A DNA stretch of 64,000 nt from WRGA01 sp031553395 (GCA_031553395.1 JAVBLR010000021.1:15083-79082), one strand, 5' to 3'; shown: positions 1 to 9,318, counted from the first letter of the stretch. Program-made: numbers and translations. The notes: generated by a model from the letters alone, not told the origin.

Positions 1-15
1 TGTAACTAAAAATTT

Positions 16-1290
16 ATGAAAAAGATATTTACCATATTATTTCTTTTATCGATACATTGGGGAGTATTTTCCCAAACAGTATTGACATTGGATGAATACA
101 AGAAAAAAGTTATCGACTACAATCAAAATATAAAGATTGCAACAGAAAGTGTAAAAGCTGTTCAGGAAGCAGCAAAAGAAATTAAAACAGAATATTATCC
201 GAATGTAAATGGAATCGGTTCTTATCAATATAATTTCAATCCGATGACCTTGAATTTAGGCCAATTCGAAGCTACACTAAAATCGCAAGATTGGAAAGTA
301 GGTGCGAATGTCAATCAGGATATTTACACCGGCGGAAGATTAAACGCAACTTACAAATCAGCCCAAATTAAGAAAGAAATTGCAGGATTAAATGAAGAAT
401 CGGTGTTGGATAATATTTCATATACTGCTGAAGAAACTTACTGGAATACGGTTGGAAGCAACGCTTTTTTAGATGCTGCAAAGAAGTATTTAGGTATTAT
501 CCAGAATCTGCATGAAATTGTACAAGTTCGTTTTGATGACGGATACATCAGCAAAAATGATTTATTGAAAGTAGAAACCGACTTGAAACAAGCTGAATAT
601 CAGCTTTCCCGCATGGAGCAAAATTACGTTAAATCTCTGGTAATGATGAATATCTTGATGGGAGAGAATGCCACAAACAGGATTCAACCGGCTGATTCAA
701 TCCAAGTCTCTGCAATTATTCCGAATATTGCTACAGTGGACGAAGTTTTACAGAATCATCCCGAATACCAACTAAAGGATAAAGAAATCGAACTGCAAAA
801 ACAGCAAAAAAACATCGACAAAAGTGAATTTTTACCCAAAGTAGCCATCGGCGCAGAACTTACTTACGGGACACCTTTGATTAACTTAACAGGTGACCAG
901 ATTGTTTCTCCGATTGTTTTTGCACAACTGAATGTTCCCATTTTTTATTGGGGAAAAAGCAAACACAGCAGCAATAAAAATGATGCGCTTATTTTCTCTA
1001 AATCATTGGAAAAAGATCTCGAAAAAGACCGTATTCTTGAAAATTACAATACAAGTCTTGTAGATATGTCGGAAACAAGCAAACAAATCAAATTGGCTAA
1101 GACAAATTTGCAAACAGCAAGCGAAAGCCTGGATTTAAGTACATTCAGCTATGAACAGGGAAAATTGTCTATCGTTGATGTTCAATCCTCCCAAGTTGCT
1201 TGGATGCAAGCATATACAAATTTAATTACGGCTTATTTGAATAATAAAATGTCAATTGTGGAATACAAGAAAGCCGTTTCGTATGAATGA
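16..1290 (+). CDS. TolC-family outer membrane efflux protein
   Basis: A 424-residue protein with a Sec signal peptide ending near residue 19, followed by two long alpha-helical repeats of the outer membrane efflux protein (OEP) type. TolC homologues form trimeric outer-membrane channels for RND or ABC exporters. Length and the repeated pattern (a first half with YTGGRLNATYKSAQ, a second half with FYWGKSKHSSNKN) fit the family. Only 15 bases precede the gene, so the usual partners (membrane-fusion protein, inner-membrane pump) cannot be seen, although they often lie next to it. It is probably the last gene of an operon, because what follows is non-coding and then a new promoter. The family call is firm; the exported substrate is unknown. 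Confidence 0.9.
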   Translation: MKKIFTILFLLSIHWGVFSQTVLTLDEYKKKVIDYNQNIKIATESVKAVQEAAKEIKTEYYPNVNGIGSYQYNFNPMTLNLGQFEATLKSQDWKVGANVNQDIYTGGRLNATYKSAQIKKEIAGLNEESVLDNISYTAEETYWNTVGSNAFLDAAKKYLGIIQNLHEIVQVRFDDGYISKNDLLKVETDLKQAEYQLSRMEQNYVKSLVMMNILMGENATNRIQPADSIQVSAIIPNIATVDEVLQNHPEYQLKDKEIELQKQQKNIDKSEFLPKVAIGAELTYGTPLINLTGDQIVSPIVFAQLNVPIFYWGKSKHSSNKNDALIFSKSLEKDLEKDRILENYNTSLVDMSETSKQIKLAKTNLQTASESLDLSTFSYEQGKLSIVDVQSSQVAWMQAYTNLITAYLNNKMSIVEYKKAVSYE

Positions 1291-1609
1291 TTTTGGTTAT
1301 TGATATTAGTAAGCAAAAGGCTTACAAAGAAATCTTAATAATTAGATGTCAAAAATTAGCTTATACTACTTTTCAGCTTAAATATTTTGGAACTAGACAA
1401 GTTGCGATCTGCAAAATACAAATTATCAATACAACATAACAAGTCAAAAAAGGATTTGGCATAGTACCAAATACTTTTTGTATACTACAATTTTAAAGGT
1501 AAATGAACAACTTTTGACATACTTCTTTCAAATTGAAATGGAAAAGAATTTGTATATTTGGAAAACGTTTAAACTCACACACGGATTTATTGATTTCCAT
1601 TGATACCGG
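1291..1609. other. Intergenic region between tolC-like gene and sigma factor
   Basis: About 320 bases with no convincing gene. A short hairpin (GTAAGC, 1309-1314, with GCTTAC, 1320-1325) lies just after the upstream stop codon but has no T tract, so it is not called a terminator. The right end holds the promoter of the sigma factor gene. Nothing else was recognised. Confidence 0.6.
1533..1560 (+). promoter_or_regulatory. Bacteroidota promoter for the sigma/FecR module
   Basis: TATATTTG at 1553-1560 matches the Bacteroidota -7 consensus TAnnTTTG, with a TTG at 1533-1535, 17 bases upstream, as a possible -33 element. It lies about 50 bases before the sigma factor start codon. Motif match only. 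Confidence 0.5.
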
Positions 1610-2173
1610 ATGGGCAAAAGAATAGATAAACAGAAACTTGATGAATTAAAGAAAGGATCTCACCGAGCTTTTAACGAAGTCTTTATTGCCTATTTCAAAA
1701 ATGTCAAATACTTCATATACAGTTTTATAAAGTCGGAAAGTGATGCGGAAGAACTTGCCCAGGATGTTTTTCTGAAAATATGGGAAAACCATCAATTTCT
1801 CGATCCCGACAAATCTTTCGACTCTTATTTATACACTATAACACGTCATACTGTATTCAATTTTCTGAAACACAAGTCGGTTGAAAATGCATACAACGAG
1901 TATGCCTATTTTTCCAAGTCCGAATTTGCCGACGATCCCGAAAAAATATTATACGCAAAGGAGATTGAATTATTGATCGAAATGACGGTGGAACAATTGC
2001 CGGAAAGAAGAAAAAATATTTATCTGTTGAGTCGTCATCAAGGACTTTCCAATGAAGAAATTGCTCAAACTCTCGGGATATCCAAAAAGACGGTGGAGAA
2101 TCAGTTAAGCCTTGCCATTAATGAATTAAAGAAAGTCGTTCTGCTGTTTTTATTGTTTTTTACATTGAATTAG
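1610..2173 (+). CDS. ECF RNA polymerase sigma factor (FecI-like)
   Basis: A 187-residue sigma-70 family protein. Region 2 spans about residues 21-88 and includes DAEELAQDVFLKIWE; region 4 spans about 127-176 and includes the helix-turn-helix GLSNEEIAQTLGISKKTVEN. There is no region 3, as expected for ECF factors, and the hydrophobic tail (LLFLLFFTLN) is common in Bacteroidota FecI-like sigmas. A FecR anti-sigma gene follows 54 bases downstream and an STN-domain outer-membrane protein comes after it, so this is a cell-surface signalling cascade. Such sigmas normally transcribe the receptor and neighbouring genes once the receptor senses its ligand. Here the presumed targets are the receptor, oxidoreductase and radical SAM genes. 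Confidence 0.93.
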   Translation: MGKRIDKQKLDELKKGSHRAFNEVFIAYFKNVKYFIYSFIKSESDAEELAQDVFLKIWENHQFLDPDKSFDSYLYTITRHTVFNFLKHKSVENAYNEYAYFSKSEFADDPEKILYAKEIELLIEMTVEQLPERRKNIYLLSRHQGLSNEEIAQTLGISKKTVENQLSLAINELKKVVLLFLLFFTLN

Positions 2174-2227
2174 GCGGGAGAAAAATAAAGTTGGTTGTAT
2201 TATAATTAATAAGGTAAACTCAATCAC

Positions 2228-3202
2228 ATGAGTAAAAATTATTTTTCAGATATTATCAAGAAGTTTGTAAATCATCGATATTCACCAAAAACGGAAGAAA
2301 AAATTCAACGGTGGATCATCGAAGAGGAACATCGCGCGGAAAAAGACGAAGAAATACGCAATTTTTGGCAATCATTGGATTTTGAACCCGACAAATCGGT
2401 CTATAAAGCGTTGGATGAAGTTAATAAAAAACTGAATGTTGATACGCGAAAAAAGAAATTCATATCAACTCGTTTTTTCAGGGTTGCGGCAGTTTTAATT
2501 CCTTTTTTGTTTATTGCCGGGCTGATTGTTTATTTTACCGAAATCAGGGATAAAACGATCGTTGTTTATGTTCCGTACGGAGAACAACAAAAAATAATAT
2601 TACCCGATCAATCTACCGTATGGCTGAATTCGGGCAGTACCATACGATATTCCGAAACGTTTGCAAAGAACAATCGTACGGTATATTTGTCCGGTGAGGC
2701 GTATTTCTCGATTGTAAGGGATACGTTGAACCGTTTTACGGTAGAAACGGAAAATCTGAACATTCAAGTATTAGGGACTGAATTTAATGTAACTGCTTAC
2801 CCGGAAGATTCAACCATCGTTACTTCTGTCACGATGGGAAAAGTGCAAGTTCTGATGCAAAAAAACAAGGAATGTTTTTTAACGGCTTCTCAACGAATCA
2901 TTTATGATAAATCGACATTCGGGTATGCCGTCGATTCTGTTGTTGCCGGTAATGTATCGACTTGGAGAAGCGGAGAATTGATATTCGAAAAGAAAACACT
3001 ACCGGAAATATTAAAGGTATTGGAAAGAACGTATGATGTAACCATTGAAATGGATTATGCGCTTTCCGACGACAAGAAATTATATACCGTCAAGTTTGTC
3101 CAGCAAGAAAATATAGAACAGATCATGAATGTATTGGGAGAAATGATCGGCTTCTCGCATACGACGGAAAAGCAGATCATAAAAATCAAGAAGACATTGT
3201 AA
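2228..3202 (+). CDS. FecR-family anti-sigma factor
   Basis: A 324-residue inner-membrane protein. The cytoplasmic N-terminus (1-80) should bind the sigma factor, a single transmembrane helix lies at about 84-103, the periplasmic FecR domain at about 113-210 (with LPDQSTVWLNSGSTIRY and LGTEFNVTAY), and a DUF4974 domain at about 250-320 (LIFEKKTLPEILKVLERTYD). FecR proteins hold the ECF sigma until the STN domain of the receptor signals through the periplasm. It sits between the sigma gene and the receptor gene with only 12 bases to the latter, so co-transcription is very likely. Domain order and length are typical. Confidence 0.93.
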   Translation: MSKNYFSDIIKKFVNHRYSPKTEEKIQRWIIEEEHRAEKDEEIRNFWQSLDFEPDKSVYKALDEVNKKLNVDTRKKKFISTRFFRVAAVLIPFLFIAGLIVYFTEIRDKTIVVYVPYGEQQKIILPDQSTVWLNSGSTIRYSETFAKNNRTVYLSGEAYFSIVRDTLNRFTVETENLNIQVLGTEFNVTAYPEDSTIVTSVTMGKVQVLMQKNKECFLTASQRIIYDKSTFGYAVDSVVAGNVSTWRSGELIFEKKTLPEILKVLERTYDVTIEMDYALSDDKKLYTVKFVQQENIEQIMNVLGEMIGFSHTTEKQIIKIKKTL

Positions 3203-3214
3203 TTATCCGAAAAA

Positions 3215-5827
3215 ATGAGTCTTAAATCTTTTATTGTCATTGTATGTTGTTTAATATTCTGTTTGGCCGTCGCGCCGGCTCAAAACAAAAAGATTTCGAT
3301 AAACAGGAATGATATTTCCATCAAACAGATTTTCACCGAAATCGAGAAACAAACTTCATACAGTATCGGATATAATGAGACCGATCTTGATATCAATAAA
3401 AGAATTGAATTGCTGGCGTTGATTTTTGATTTGGATAAATTGTTGTCATTGACATTGAACGGTACGGGTTTTAAATATTCCATCAGAGAAAATCATATTT
3501 TAATTATTCCTCAACAGGAGAATGTCGGCGGTAAATATGGAAGCAAAGTGTATCGAGGCTGTGTATTGACCGATGCTGGGCATAATCCTTTGTCTTACGC
3601 GACGGTTTTGTTGAAAAATGAGGATAAAACGGTTGCAGTCGGCATAACAGATGATTCCGGGCTGTATTCAATGACAACATCGGAACCGGCAACATCCGTA
3701 CAGGTGAGCTTTGTCGGATATGAAATCCGAAATAGATCGATTCGGAATGACAACCCCGCTTTTGAGGTATTTTATTTAAAAACGGATATTGCGAATTTAG
3801 CGGAAATTCAAACTTCCGCGAATGCCGGTGTTATATCTTATATTGATCGTACCTCTTATCCGATTACCAAAAAGATGAGTGAAAGTGTAACCGATGCATT
3901 CGGATTATTGGATAAAATCCCTAAAATTCATCCGGATAATATGAAGAATACCGTTAAAACAGGAAAAGACGAACCGGTTTTACTGACGGTTAATGGTATG
4001 CAGCAATCTCCGGATTATATTAAAAGTATTCCGCCCGAACGGATTTTGAGAATGGAAGTGATACACGAACCTTCGGGGCGTTTTGTATCTGAAAATTACG
4101 CTGTAATCGTCAATTATATCCTGAAAAAGGATTATACCGGTTATGATGTCAATGTCGGCAATTCCATGACTGTTGATCCGGTCGGAACCAACGACAATGA
4201 TTGGTTGGTTAATGATCGGCCTCAATTAAACTTTACCTATACCAAGAATCATGTGACTGCTTATGCTCATTATAATTATGACCGAACAAGGTTGAATTTG
4301 TCGCATGATCGCTTGATAAGGGTAGGAGGGGCTTCCGGCGGACAATATGTGAGAACGGAAAATACTTCCGTCGATAATCCCAACGATATTTTCCGTAATG
4401 AAAGTAATCATGCAGTGGCCGGTATCAATTACCGGATTACTCAACAACATGCCGTTTCCTTGCAAGGTGATTATACATCGGTGAATTCATTGATCGAAAA
4501 CAGATATTTAATCAGCAATTCGCCGGAACATCTTCCCGATGATTATTGGTTTAAAGATACCACCACCACCAAACTGAAGGATGCCGATTATAAAGGAACG
4601 TTTTTTTATCAAGGAGATATTAATGAAAATATTCAATTGTCCGGGGATGTTTCCTATAATTATTATTCCGATGATGTCGACAACCATTATTTTCGTGAGA
4701 ATATGATTGATGAGCGGAATATTTTCAAAGAAAAGAAAAATCAATGGGCGGTCAATATCGAAGGAGATTTCAGGATTTCATCTAAAAGCAGGCTTACGGC
4801 AGGCTATGCCGGCAACCGCAGAAAATACGGTTCAACCAATTACACGGGATATTCATTTATTGATTACAAAGAATCGAGAAACGGATTATTTTGTTATCTG
4901 ACGTCAAATTTAACCGATCGTCTTCGGATAAAAGCGGGAGCCGGTTTTGAATATATCGATACCAAAAGCATTGATTATCGAAATTCACAATTTATTGTTC
5001 AGCCTCATTTACAAATAGATTATACACCAAATGATAATTTGAACGTCAATTTAAGTTATACCACCAACAGCGATAATCCGACATTGTATCAATTAAGTAT
5101 AATGCCGTTGACGCTTGATACGATTGTGAACCAAATCGGAAATCCGAGACTGAAAACGTCCGTCAATCACCTTTTTTCGGCAAGGCTGTCTTATAAAAAC
5201 CGGTTGTTTTTTAAAGGTGAATTCAAGTATTCGCCGCAAGCAATATGCGAAACAGCGGAACAAACAGCCGGTCGCGTTTATCTGACGTTCAATAATATCA
5301 AAACGCAACAATATTCTTTGGAAGCGGACTATGTTCAACCTTTTGGAAAATCTTTCAATTGGAAAAGTTCGGTTATTTATTACTGCGATAAGGCGGAATA
5401 CGAGGGCATAAGCAATACGTTCAACAGTTGGATGATGAATGCTCAAATCGATTATTTCAATACCGACCGCGATTTCGGGCTTCGGTTCGGATATTACAGG
5501 GAGATGAACAAACGAATTATGTGGCAGGGTTTTCAAATGGTGAATCATGATAAATGGGAACTGACGGCGAAAAAATACTTTCGGAATAAGCAGATCGCCG
5601 TGATGTTATCCTACATACCGCCTATTGATTGGGGGATTCGATATAAACAGGAGCGAAAAATCGATTCGCCCGTTTTTTTGGAAAATAGTTATGTTAACAT
5701 GGAGACATACCGGAATATGCTGTTTTTGAAAGTCGAATTCAGATTTAATAAAGGAAAAGTTCGTCAAGATAAAGGACAATCGTCATTCGACGGCGACATG
5801 AAGGATAAACGCCGTTTGAATTTTTGA
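3215..5827 (+). CDS. STN/CarboxypepD-like outer membrane beta-barrel receptor
   Basis: An 870-residue protein with a signal peptide (1-22), an STN signalling domain (about 24-100), a carboxypeptidase-regulatory-like Ig fold (about 114-190, with GLYSMTTSEP and VSFVGYE), a plug-like segment (about 210-310, with PVLLTVNGMQQSPDYI) and a C-terminal beta-barrel of the outer membrane beta-barrel family. The STN domain links it to the FecR and sigma genes immediately upstream. It is shorter than SusC proteins and no SusD lipoprotein is next to it, so it is probably not a classical glycan importer. The ligand is unknown. The gene for the oxidoreductase begins 14 bases after its stop codon. Confidence 0.88.
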   Translation: MSLKSFIVIVCCLIFCLAVAPAQNKKISINRNDISIKQIFTEIEKQTSYSIGYNETDLDINKRIELLALIFDLDKLLSLTLNGTGFKYSIRENHILIIPQQENVGGKYGSKVYRGCVLTDAGHNPLSYATVLLKNEDKTVAVGITDDSGLYSMTTSEPATSVQVSFVGYEIRNRSIRNDNPAFEVFYLKTDIANLAEIQTSANAGVISYIDRTSYPITKKMSESVTDAFGLLDKIPKIHPDNMKNTVKTGKDEPVLLTVNGMQQSPDYIKSIPPERILRMEVIHEPSGRFVSENYAVIVNYILKKDYTGYDVNVGNSMTVDPVGTNDNDWLVNDRPQLNFTYTKNHVTAYAHYNYDRTRLNLSHDRLIRVGGASGGQYVRTENTSVDNPNDIFRNESNHAVAGINYRITQQHAVSLQGDYTSVNSLIENRYLISNSPEHLPDDYWFKDTTTTKLKDADYKGTFFYQGDINENIQLSGDVSYNYYSDDVDNHYFRENMIDERNIFKEKKNQWAVNIEGDFRISSKSRLTAGYAGNRRKYGSTNYTGYSFIDYKESRNGLFCYLTSNLTDRLRIKAGAGFEYIDTKSIDYRNSQFIVQPHLQIDYTPNDNLNVNLSYTTNSDNPTLYQLSIMPLTLDTIVNQIGNPRLKTSVNHLFSARLSYKNRLFFKGEFKYSPQAICETAEQTAGRVYLTFNNIKTQQYSLEADYVQPFGKSFNWKSSVIYYCDKAEYEGISNTFNSWMMNAQIDYFNTDRDFGLRFGYYREMNKRIMWQGFQMVNHDKWELTAKKYFRNKQIAVMLSYIPPIDWGIRYKQERKIDSPVFLENSYVNMETYRNMLFLKVEFRFNKGKVRQDKGQSSFDGDMKDKRRLNF

Positions 5828-5841
5828 TAAAATAGTGCCAT

Positions 5842-6876
5842 ATGAGAAATCCACTTGAATTTTTTAAACATATCAGGAAGAAAAAGTATATTCAACAGTC
5901 GTATTCGGGCAAATACGCTTTTGTCGGTATCGGTAATCACAGCATCAACAATCTTTATCCGGTGCTTGATTATTTGAATGTTCCGTTGAAATATATTGTT
6001 ACCCGAACCGGTGAAACAGCAGATTTGGTGAATCAAAACTATTCGTCTGTCATCGGCTTGACCGATTATAAGCAGGTATTGGAAGATCCCGAGATCAACG
6101 GGATTTTGATTTGTGCCGCTCCCGAAAGTCATTATCAATTAACCAAAGAAGCATTGTCAAGAGGAAAGCATGTATTTACGGAAAAACCGTTGTGTTTTTC
6201 TTCCCGGGAATTGGATGAAATTAAACGTATCACAGAAGAAACCGGGAAAGTTTGCCTGGTCGGACTGCAAAAACGCTATTCAACCTGTTCGGAGATCTTA
6301 ATGAAAAGATTACCGAAGGAAAATATCATTTCTTATAATTATACATTCGGAGTGGGCGGATATCCCGAAGGAGACATGTTTCGGGATGTTTTTATTCATC
6401 CGATCGATTGGATCTCTTTCCTGTTCGGGAAGTATGAACTTGTTTCGTTCCGGAAATCGATGCAAGGGAAAGGTTTATGTACCGTTTTCATGCAAACAAA
6501 GCACAAGGATATGATTGGTACGGTTGAAATGTCGACATCGTATTCCTGGAATTATCCTAAAGAGACATTGAGCATTAATACACAAAAAGGTATTTACGAG
6601 ATGATCAATCACCTGCAATTGATTTATATGCCCAAACCTTCGAATATCATGTCCATCCCTATGGATAAAGTATTTAATTTTGTTCCGACGAAAGAATATC
6701 TTTTCGATACCGATAACTTTCTTCCGGCATTCCGGAACAATCAACTCGTTTCCCAAGGTTATTTCAATGAGATCAACACTTTTTTGAATTTGTGCGAGCA
6801 TAAAAAAGCCCGGAATCTTTCTTCTCCCGAAAAAATCACGCATACTTACTCGATCATCGAAAAATTGACAAAATAA
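5842..6876 (+). CDS. Gfo/Idh/MocA-family oxidoreductase
   Basis: A 344-residue NAD(P)-dependent dehydrogenase-like protein. A Rossmann nucleotide-binding loop is at residues 29-34 (GIGNHS, a variant of GxGxxG) and the family hallmark EKP is at 114-116 (HVFTEKPLCFS). About 24 basic residues precede the fold. The family oxidises or epimerises sugars, inositols and related polyols, and several members act in nucleotide-sugar or surface-glycan biosynthesis. The substrate cannot be read from sequence. It is tightly packed between a surface receptor and a radical SAM gene, which suggests a shared pathway. The fold is certain; the reaction is not. Confidence 0.85.
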   Translation: MRNPLEFFKHIRKKKYIQQSYSGKYAFVGIGNHSINNLYPVLDYLNVPLKYIVTRTGETADLVNQNYSSVIGLTDYKQVLEDPEINGILICAAPESHYQLTKEALSRGKHVFTEKPLCFSSRELDEIKRITEETGKVCLVGLQKRYSTCSEILMKRLPKENIISYNYTFGVGGYPEGDMFRDVFIHPIDWISFLFGKYELVSFRKSMQGKGLCTVFMQTKHKDMIGTVEMSTSYSWNYPKETLSINTQKGIYEMINHLQLIYMPKPSNIMSIPMDKVFNFVPTKEYLFDTDNFLPAFRNNQLVSQGYFNEINTFLNLCEHKKARNLSSPEKITHTYSIIEKLTK

Positions 6877-6937
6877 ATCGATTCCGGTCGGGAGTTTACC
6901 GCGGCTTAGTTGTACATATTTTCAAACCCTATGAATT

Positions 6938-8017
6938 ATGTACAATACATCAGATTATGTTCGTCGCGGAATACGATTTGCAAACAACCAATTGTTTCCG
7001 TACCGTAAAAAATTGTCGGCGCTTTATTTTTACACCACGACACGTTGTGACTCTCAATGCAAGCATTGTTTAATTTGGCAAAAACGTCCGGTTACGACAA
7101 TGAGCAAAGATAAAATCGTGGAAATCATGCAGAGTGATTGTATTACCAAGGATACAACGATCGGGCTTGAAGGCGGAGAATTTTTGTTGCATCCCGAAGC
7201 TCCGGAGATTTTGGAATGGTTTAAAAACAATCATCCGAAATTTGACTTGCTGTCGAATTGTTTGAAGCCGGACAGCGTAACGGAAGCCGTCAAAAAATTC
7301 CGCCCGCAACGTTTATATGTTTCTTTGGACGGAAATAAGGAAACGTATCAATATATGAGGGGAAAAGACGGATTCGACCGTGTTATTCGAGTTGTTGAAG
7401 AATGTAAAGATCGGGTACCTATTTCATTGATGTTCACCCTTTCTCCGTATAACAGTTTCGATGATATGGAATTTGTGATCAACATCGCACGGATGTATCG
7501 TGTGGATGTTCGAATAGGTATTTATAACAACATCGACTTTTTTGATACCCGTGAAAAAGCACATGACGAAGTTTATACACATCAAACGACAACCGGTTTC
7601 AGCAACGCTATTCCCGACTGTGTAAAGGAAACGTCGGAGAATTATGATTTTTTGTTGTTATACGATGAATGGCGAAAAGGGAACCTCCGGTTGAAATGTC
7701 ACAGCATCCGGGATTTTCTGGTGATACATCCTAACGGAGACGTGCCTCTCTGCCAAAATCTGGATGTCAAGTTGGGAAATCTTTATGAAAAAAGTCTGGA
7801 CGAGATATTCAATTCTTATGAAACCAAAAAGAAGCATCGGCATTATATGAATAACTGCAACGCGTGTTGGCTTAATTGTCATCGTAAATATGACATCATC
7901 TTATTGCGATCGATGGAAAAATTTATTCCCAAAGGGTTGATTGAATTGTTTTACGGAAAATATAAATGGACAGAAAATCAGAAAATTACGTATAAGGAAA
8001 TATTGAATAATGACTAA
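6938..8017 (+). CDS. Radical SAM protein with SPASM/twitch C-terminus
   Basis: A 359-residue radical SAM enzyme. The [4Fe-4S]-SAM cluster cysteines are C37, C41 and C44 in TRCDSQCKHC, and the GGE motif at residues 79-81 fits SAM binding. A C-terminal cysteine set (C254, C272, C307, C310, C314) with HPNGDVPLCQNLDVKLGNL in between is the SPASM/twitch auxiliary-cluster pattern. Such enzymes mature peptides, act as anaerobic sulfatase-maturating-like enzymes, or modify sugars and lipids. No small precursor-peptide gene is visible on either side. It is the last gene of the sigma/FecR module, 61 bases after the oxidoreductase, and a strong hairpin follows. The product is unknown. Confidence 0.87.
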   Translation: MYNTSDYVRRGIRFANNQLFPYRKKLSALYFYTTTRCDSQCKHCLIWQKRPVTTMSKDKIVEIMQSDCITKDTTIGLEGGEFLLHPEAPEILEWFKNNHPKFDLLSNCLKPDSVTEAVKKFRPQRLYVSLDGNKETYQYMRGKDGFDRVIRVVEECKDRVPISLMFTLSPYNSFDDMEFVINIARMYRVDVRIGIYNNIDFFDTREKAHDEVYTHQTTTGFSNAIPDCVKETSENYDFLLLYDEWRKGNLRLKCHSIRDFLVIHPNGDVPLCQNLDVKLGNLYEKSLDEIFNSYETKKKHRHYMNNCNACWLNCHRKYDIILLRSMEKFIPKGLIELFYGKYKWTENQKITYKEILNND

Positions 8018-8055
8018 ATTTGAGAAAAGTAGGCTGAGTGAAAATTTGTAATGAT

Positions 8056-8099
8056 AAATGTGCCAATTAATTTTAAAGAGACTTTTCATTGGCACATTT
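8056..8099. terminator. Bidirectional hairpin terminator
   Basis: A perfect 12-bp inverted repeat, AAATGTGCCAAT (8056-8067) and ATTGGCACATTT (8088-8099), with a 20-base loop, lies between the convergent radical SAM and aroC genes. A short T run follows on the plus strand. The same TGTGCCAAT word recurs after the gcvP stop codon. Confidence 0.75.
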
Positions 8100-8121
8100 T
8101 ATATTAATTTGTATTATCAGA

Positions 8122-9198
8122 TCAGAGATGCCTTGTTTTTCCAACCAAATAATAATCCAACAATACCATCGCCGTCATTGCTTCTACAACCGGGACAGCA
8201 CGAGGAAGCACACACGAATCATGGCGGCCGCGAGCTTTTAATATTGTTTGATTTCCGAATTTATCAACGGTTTCTTGTTCTCTCAATAAAGTTGCAATCG
8301 GTTTAAATGCCACTCTGAAGTAAATGTCTTCGCCATTGGAAATTCCACCCTGAATTCCACCCGAATTATTTGTTCTGGTAGCAATGCCTTTTTCACTTTT
8401 GTAAAAAATATCATTTACTTGCGAACCTCTATATTGAACACCTTCAAAGCCATTTCCATATTCAAATCCTTTTACGGCATTAATGCTTAACATGGCACTT
8501 CCCAATGCCTGATGTAATTTACTGAATACAGGTTCTCCCAAACCAACAGGAACTCCTGCTGCAATGCAAGTAATAGTACCTCCAAGTGTATCTCCTTCTG
8601 ATTTTGCTTGTTTGATAAGTTCTATCATTTGTAAAGCAGTTTCAGGGTCGGGGCAACGAACAGGTGTTGATTCAACTTGGGATAAATCCAACTCTTTATA
8701 GAAATGATTAACAGTTATAGGCCCGACTTGCGAGGTATAGGCCACAATGGAGATTCCTATCTTTTTCAAGGCTAATTTTGCAATCGCACCTGCAACACAA
8801 CGAGCAATTGTTTCCCGTGCAGAAGACCTCCCTCCTCCCCGATGGTCACGGATTCCATATTTTGTTTGATATGTATAATCGGCATGGGAAGGGCGATAAA
8901 TGTCCTTCATATTGTCATAATCGGAAGAATGCTGATTGGCATTTCGAATAATAAAACCAATTGGCGTTCCGGTCGTTTTGCCTTCAAAAACTCCTGATAG
9001 GAATTCAACTGTATCATCTTCTTTTCGCGGTGTCGTTATAGCCGATTGTCCCGGACGACGACGATTCAATTCGGATTGAATAAAATCCAAATCCATATCA
9101 ATTCCTGCAGGGCAACCATCAATTACACCACCAATAGCGGCTCCATGAGATTCGCCAAATGAAGTAAGGCGAAATATATTTCCAAATGAAGTAAACAT
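8122..9198 (-). CDS. aroC: Chorismate synthase
   Basis: Catalyses 5-enolpyruvylshikimate-3-phosphate to chorismate, the last step of the shikimate pathway, using reduced FMN. The 358-residue product starts MFTSFGNIFRLTSFGESHG, the highly conserved AroC N-terminus, and carries GGGRSSARET and the C-terminal GRHDSCVLPRAVP. An in-frame ATG lies 57 bases upstream, but the extra residues would be encoded by AT-rich tandem repeat DNA and look like low-complexity sequence, so the start at 9198 is chosen. The gene is alone on the minus strand between gcvP and a convergent hairpin. Confidence 0.96.
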   Translation of the reverse strand: MFTSFGNIFRLTSFGESHGAAIGGVIDGCPAGIDMDLDFIQSELNRRRPGQSAITTPRKEDDTVEFLSGVFEGKTTGTPIGFIIRNANQHSSDYDNMKDIYRPSHADYTYQTKYGIRDHRGGGRSSARETIARCVAGAIAKLALKKIGISIVAYTSQVGPITVNHFYKELDLSQVESTPVRCPDPETALQMIELIKQAKSEGDTLGGTITCIAAGVPVGLGEPVFSKLHQALGSAMLSINAVKGFEYGNGFEGVQYRGSQVNDIFYKSEKGIATRTNNSGGIQGGISNGEDIYFRVAFKPIATLLREQETVDKFGNQTILKARGRHDSCVLPRAVPVVEAMTAMVLLDYYLVGKTRHL

Positions 9199-9232
9199 GT
9201 AAAGTAAAAGATAAAAAGTAAAAAGTAATAGG
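9199..9232. repeat. Tandem GTAAAAA-word repeat upstream of aroC
   Basis: Consecutive words GTAAA, GTAAAAGATAAAAA, GTAAAAA and GTAATAG directly abut the aroC start codon. On the coding (minus) strand they read as CTTTTTAC, the orientation seen before other start codons in this window. It is one of the loci of the dispersed short-word family. Confidence 0.75.
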
Positions 9233-9282
9233 AATGAAAATCTCATTAATACCATTATAGACTAACATGTTCAGATATCTTT

Positions 9283-9314
9283 TTATTGGCACACTGGCAT
9301 ATTAAGTCATTAGC
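9283..9314. repeat. Degenerate 8-nt word repeat at the 3' end of gcvP
   Basis: On the minus strand, four roughly 8-nt words related to TGTGCCAA (TGTGCTAA, TGACTTAA, TATGCCAG, TGTGCCAA) follow the gcvP stop codon. The same word forms the hairpin at 8056-8099, so aroC is flanked by related sequence on both sides. Confidence 0.55.
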
Positions 9315-9318
9315 ACAT

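Noticed and set aside
1309..1325. Terminator after the TolC-like gene
   Set aside because: The 6-bp hairpin has no T tract and is too weak to support.
1610..8017. Horizontal transfer of the sigma/radical SAM module as a firm call
   Set aside because: The base composition looks different only by eye, and no integrase, tRNA or flanking repeat supports an island.
6876..8121. RiPP precursor peptide next to the radical SAM gene
   Set aside because: Neither the 61-base gap before it nor the 104-base gap after it contains a credible small gene.
9199..9255. Longer aroC start adding 19 residues
   Set aside because: The extra codons come from AT-rich tandem repeat DNA and the family N-terminus begins at MFTSFGN.
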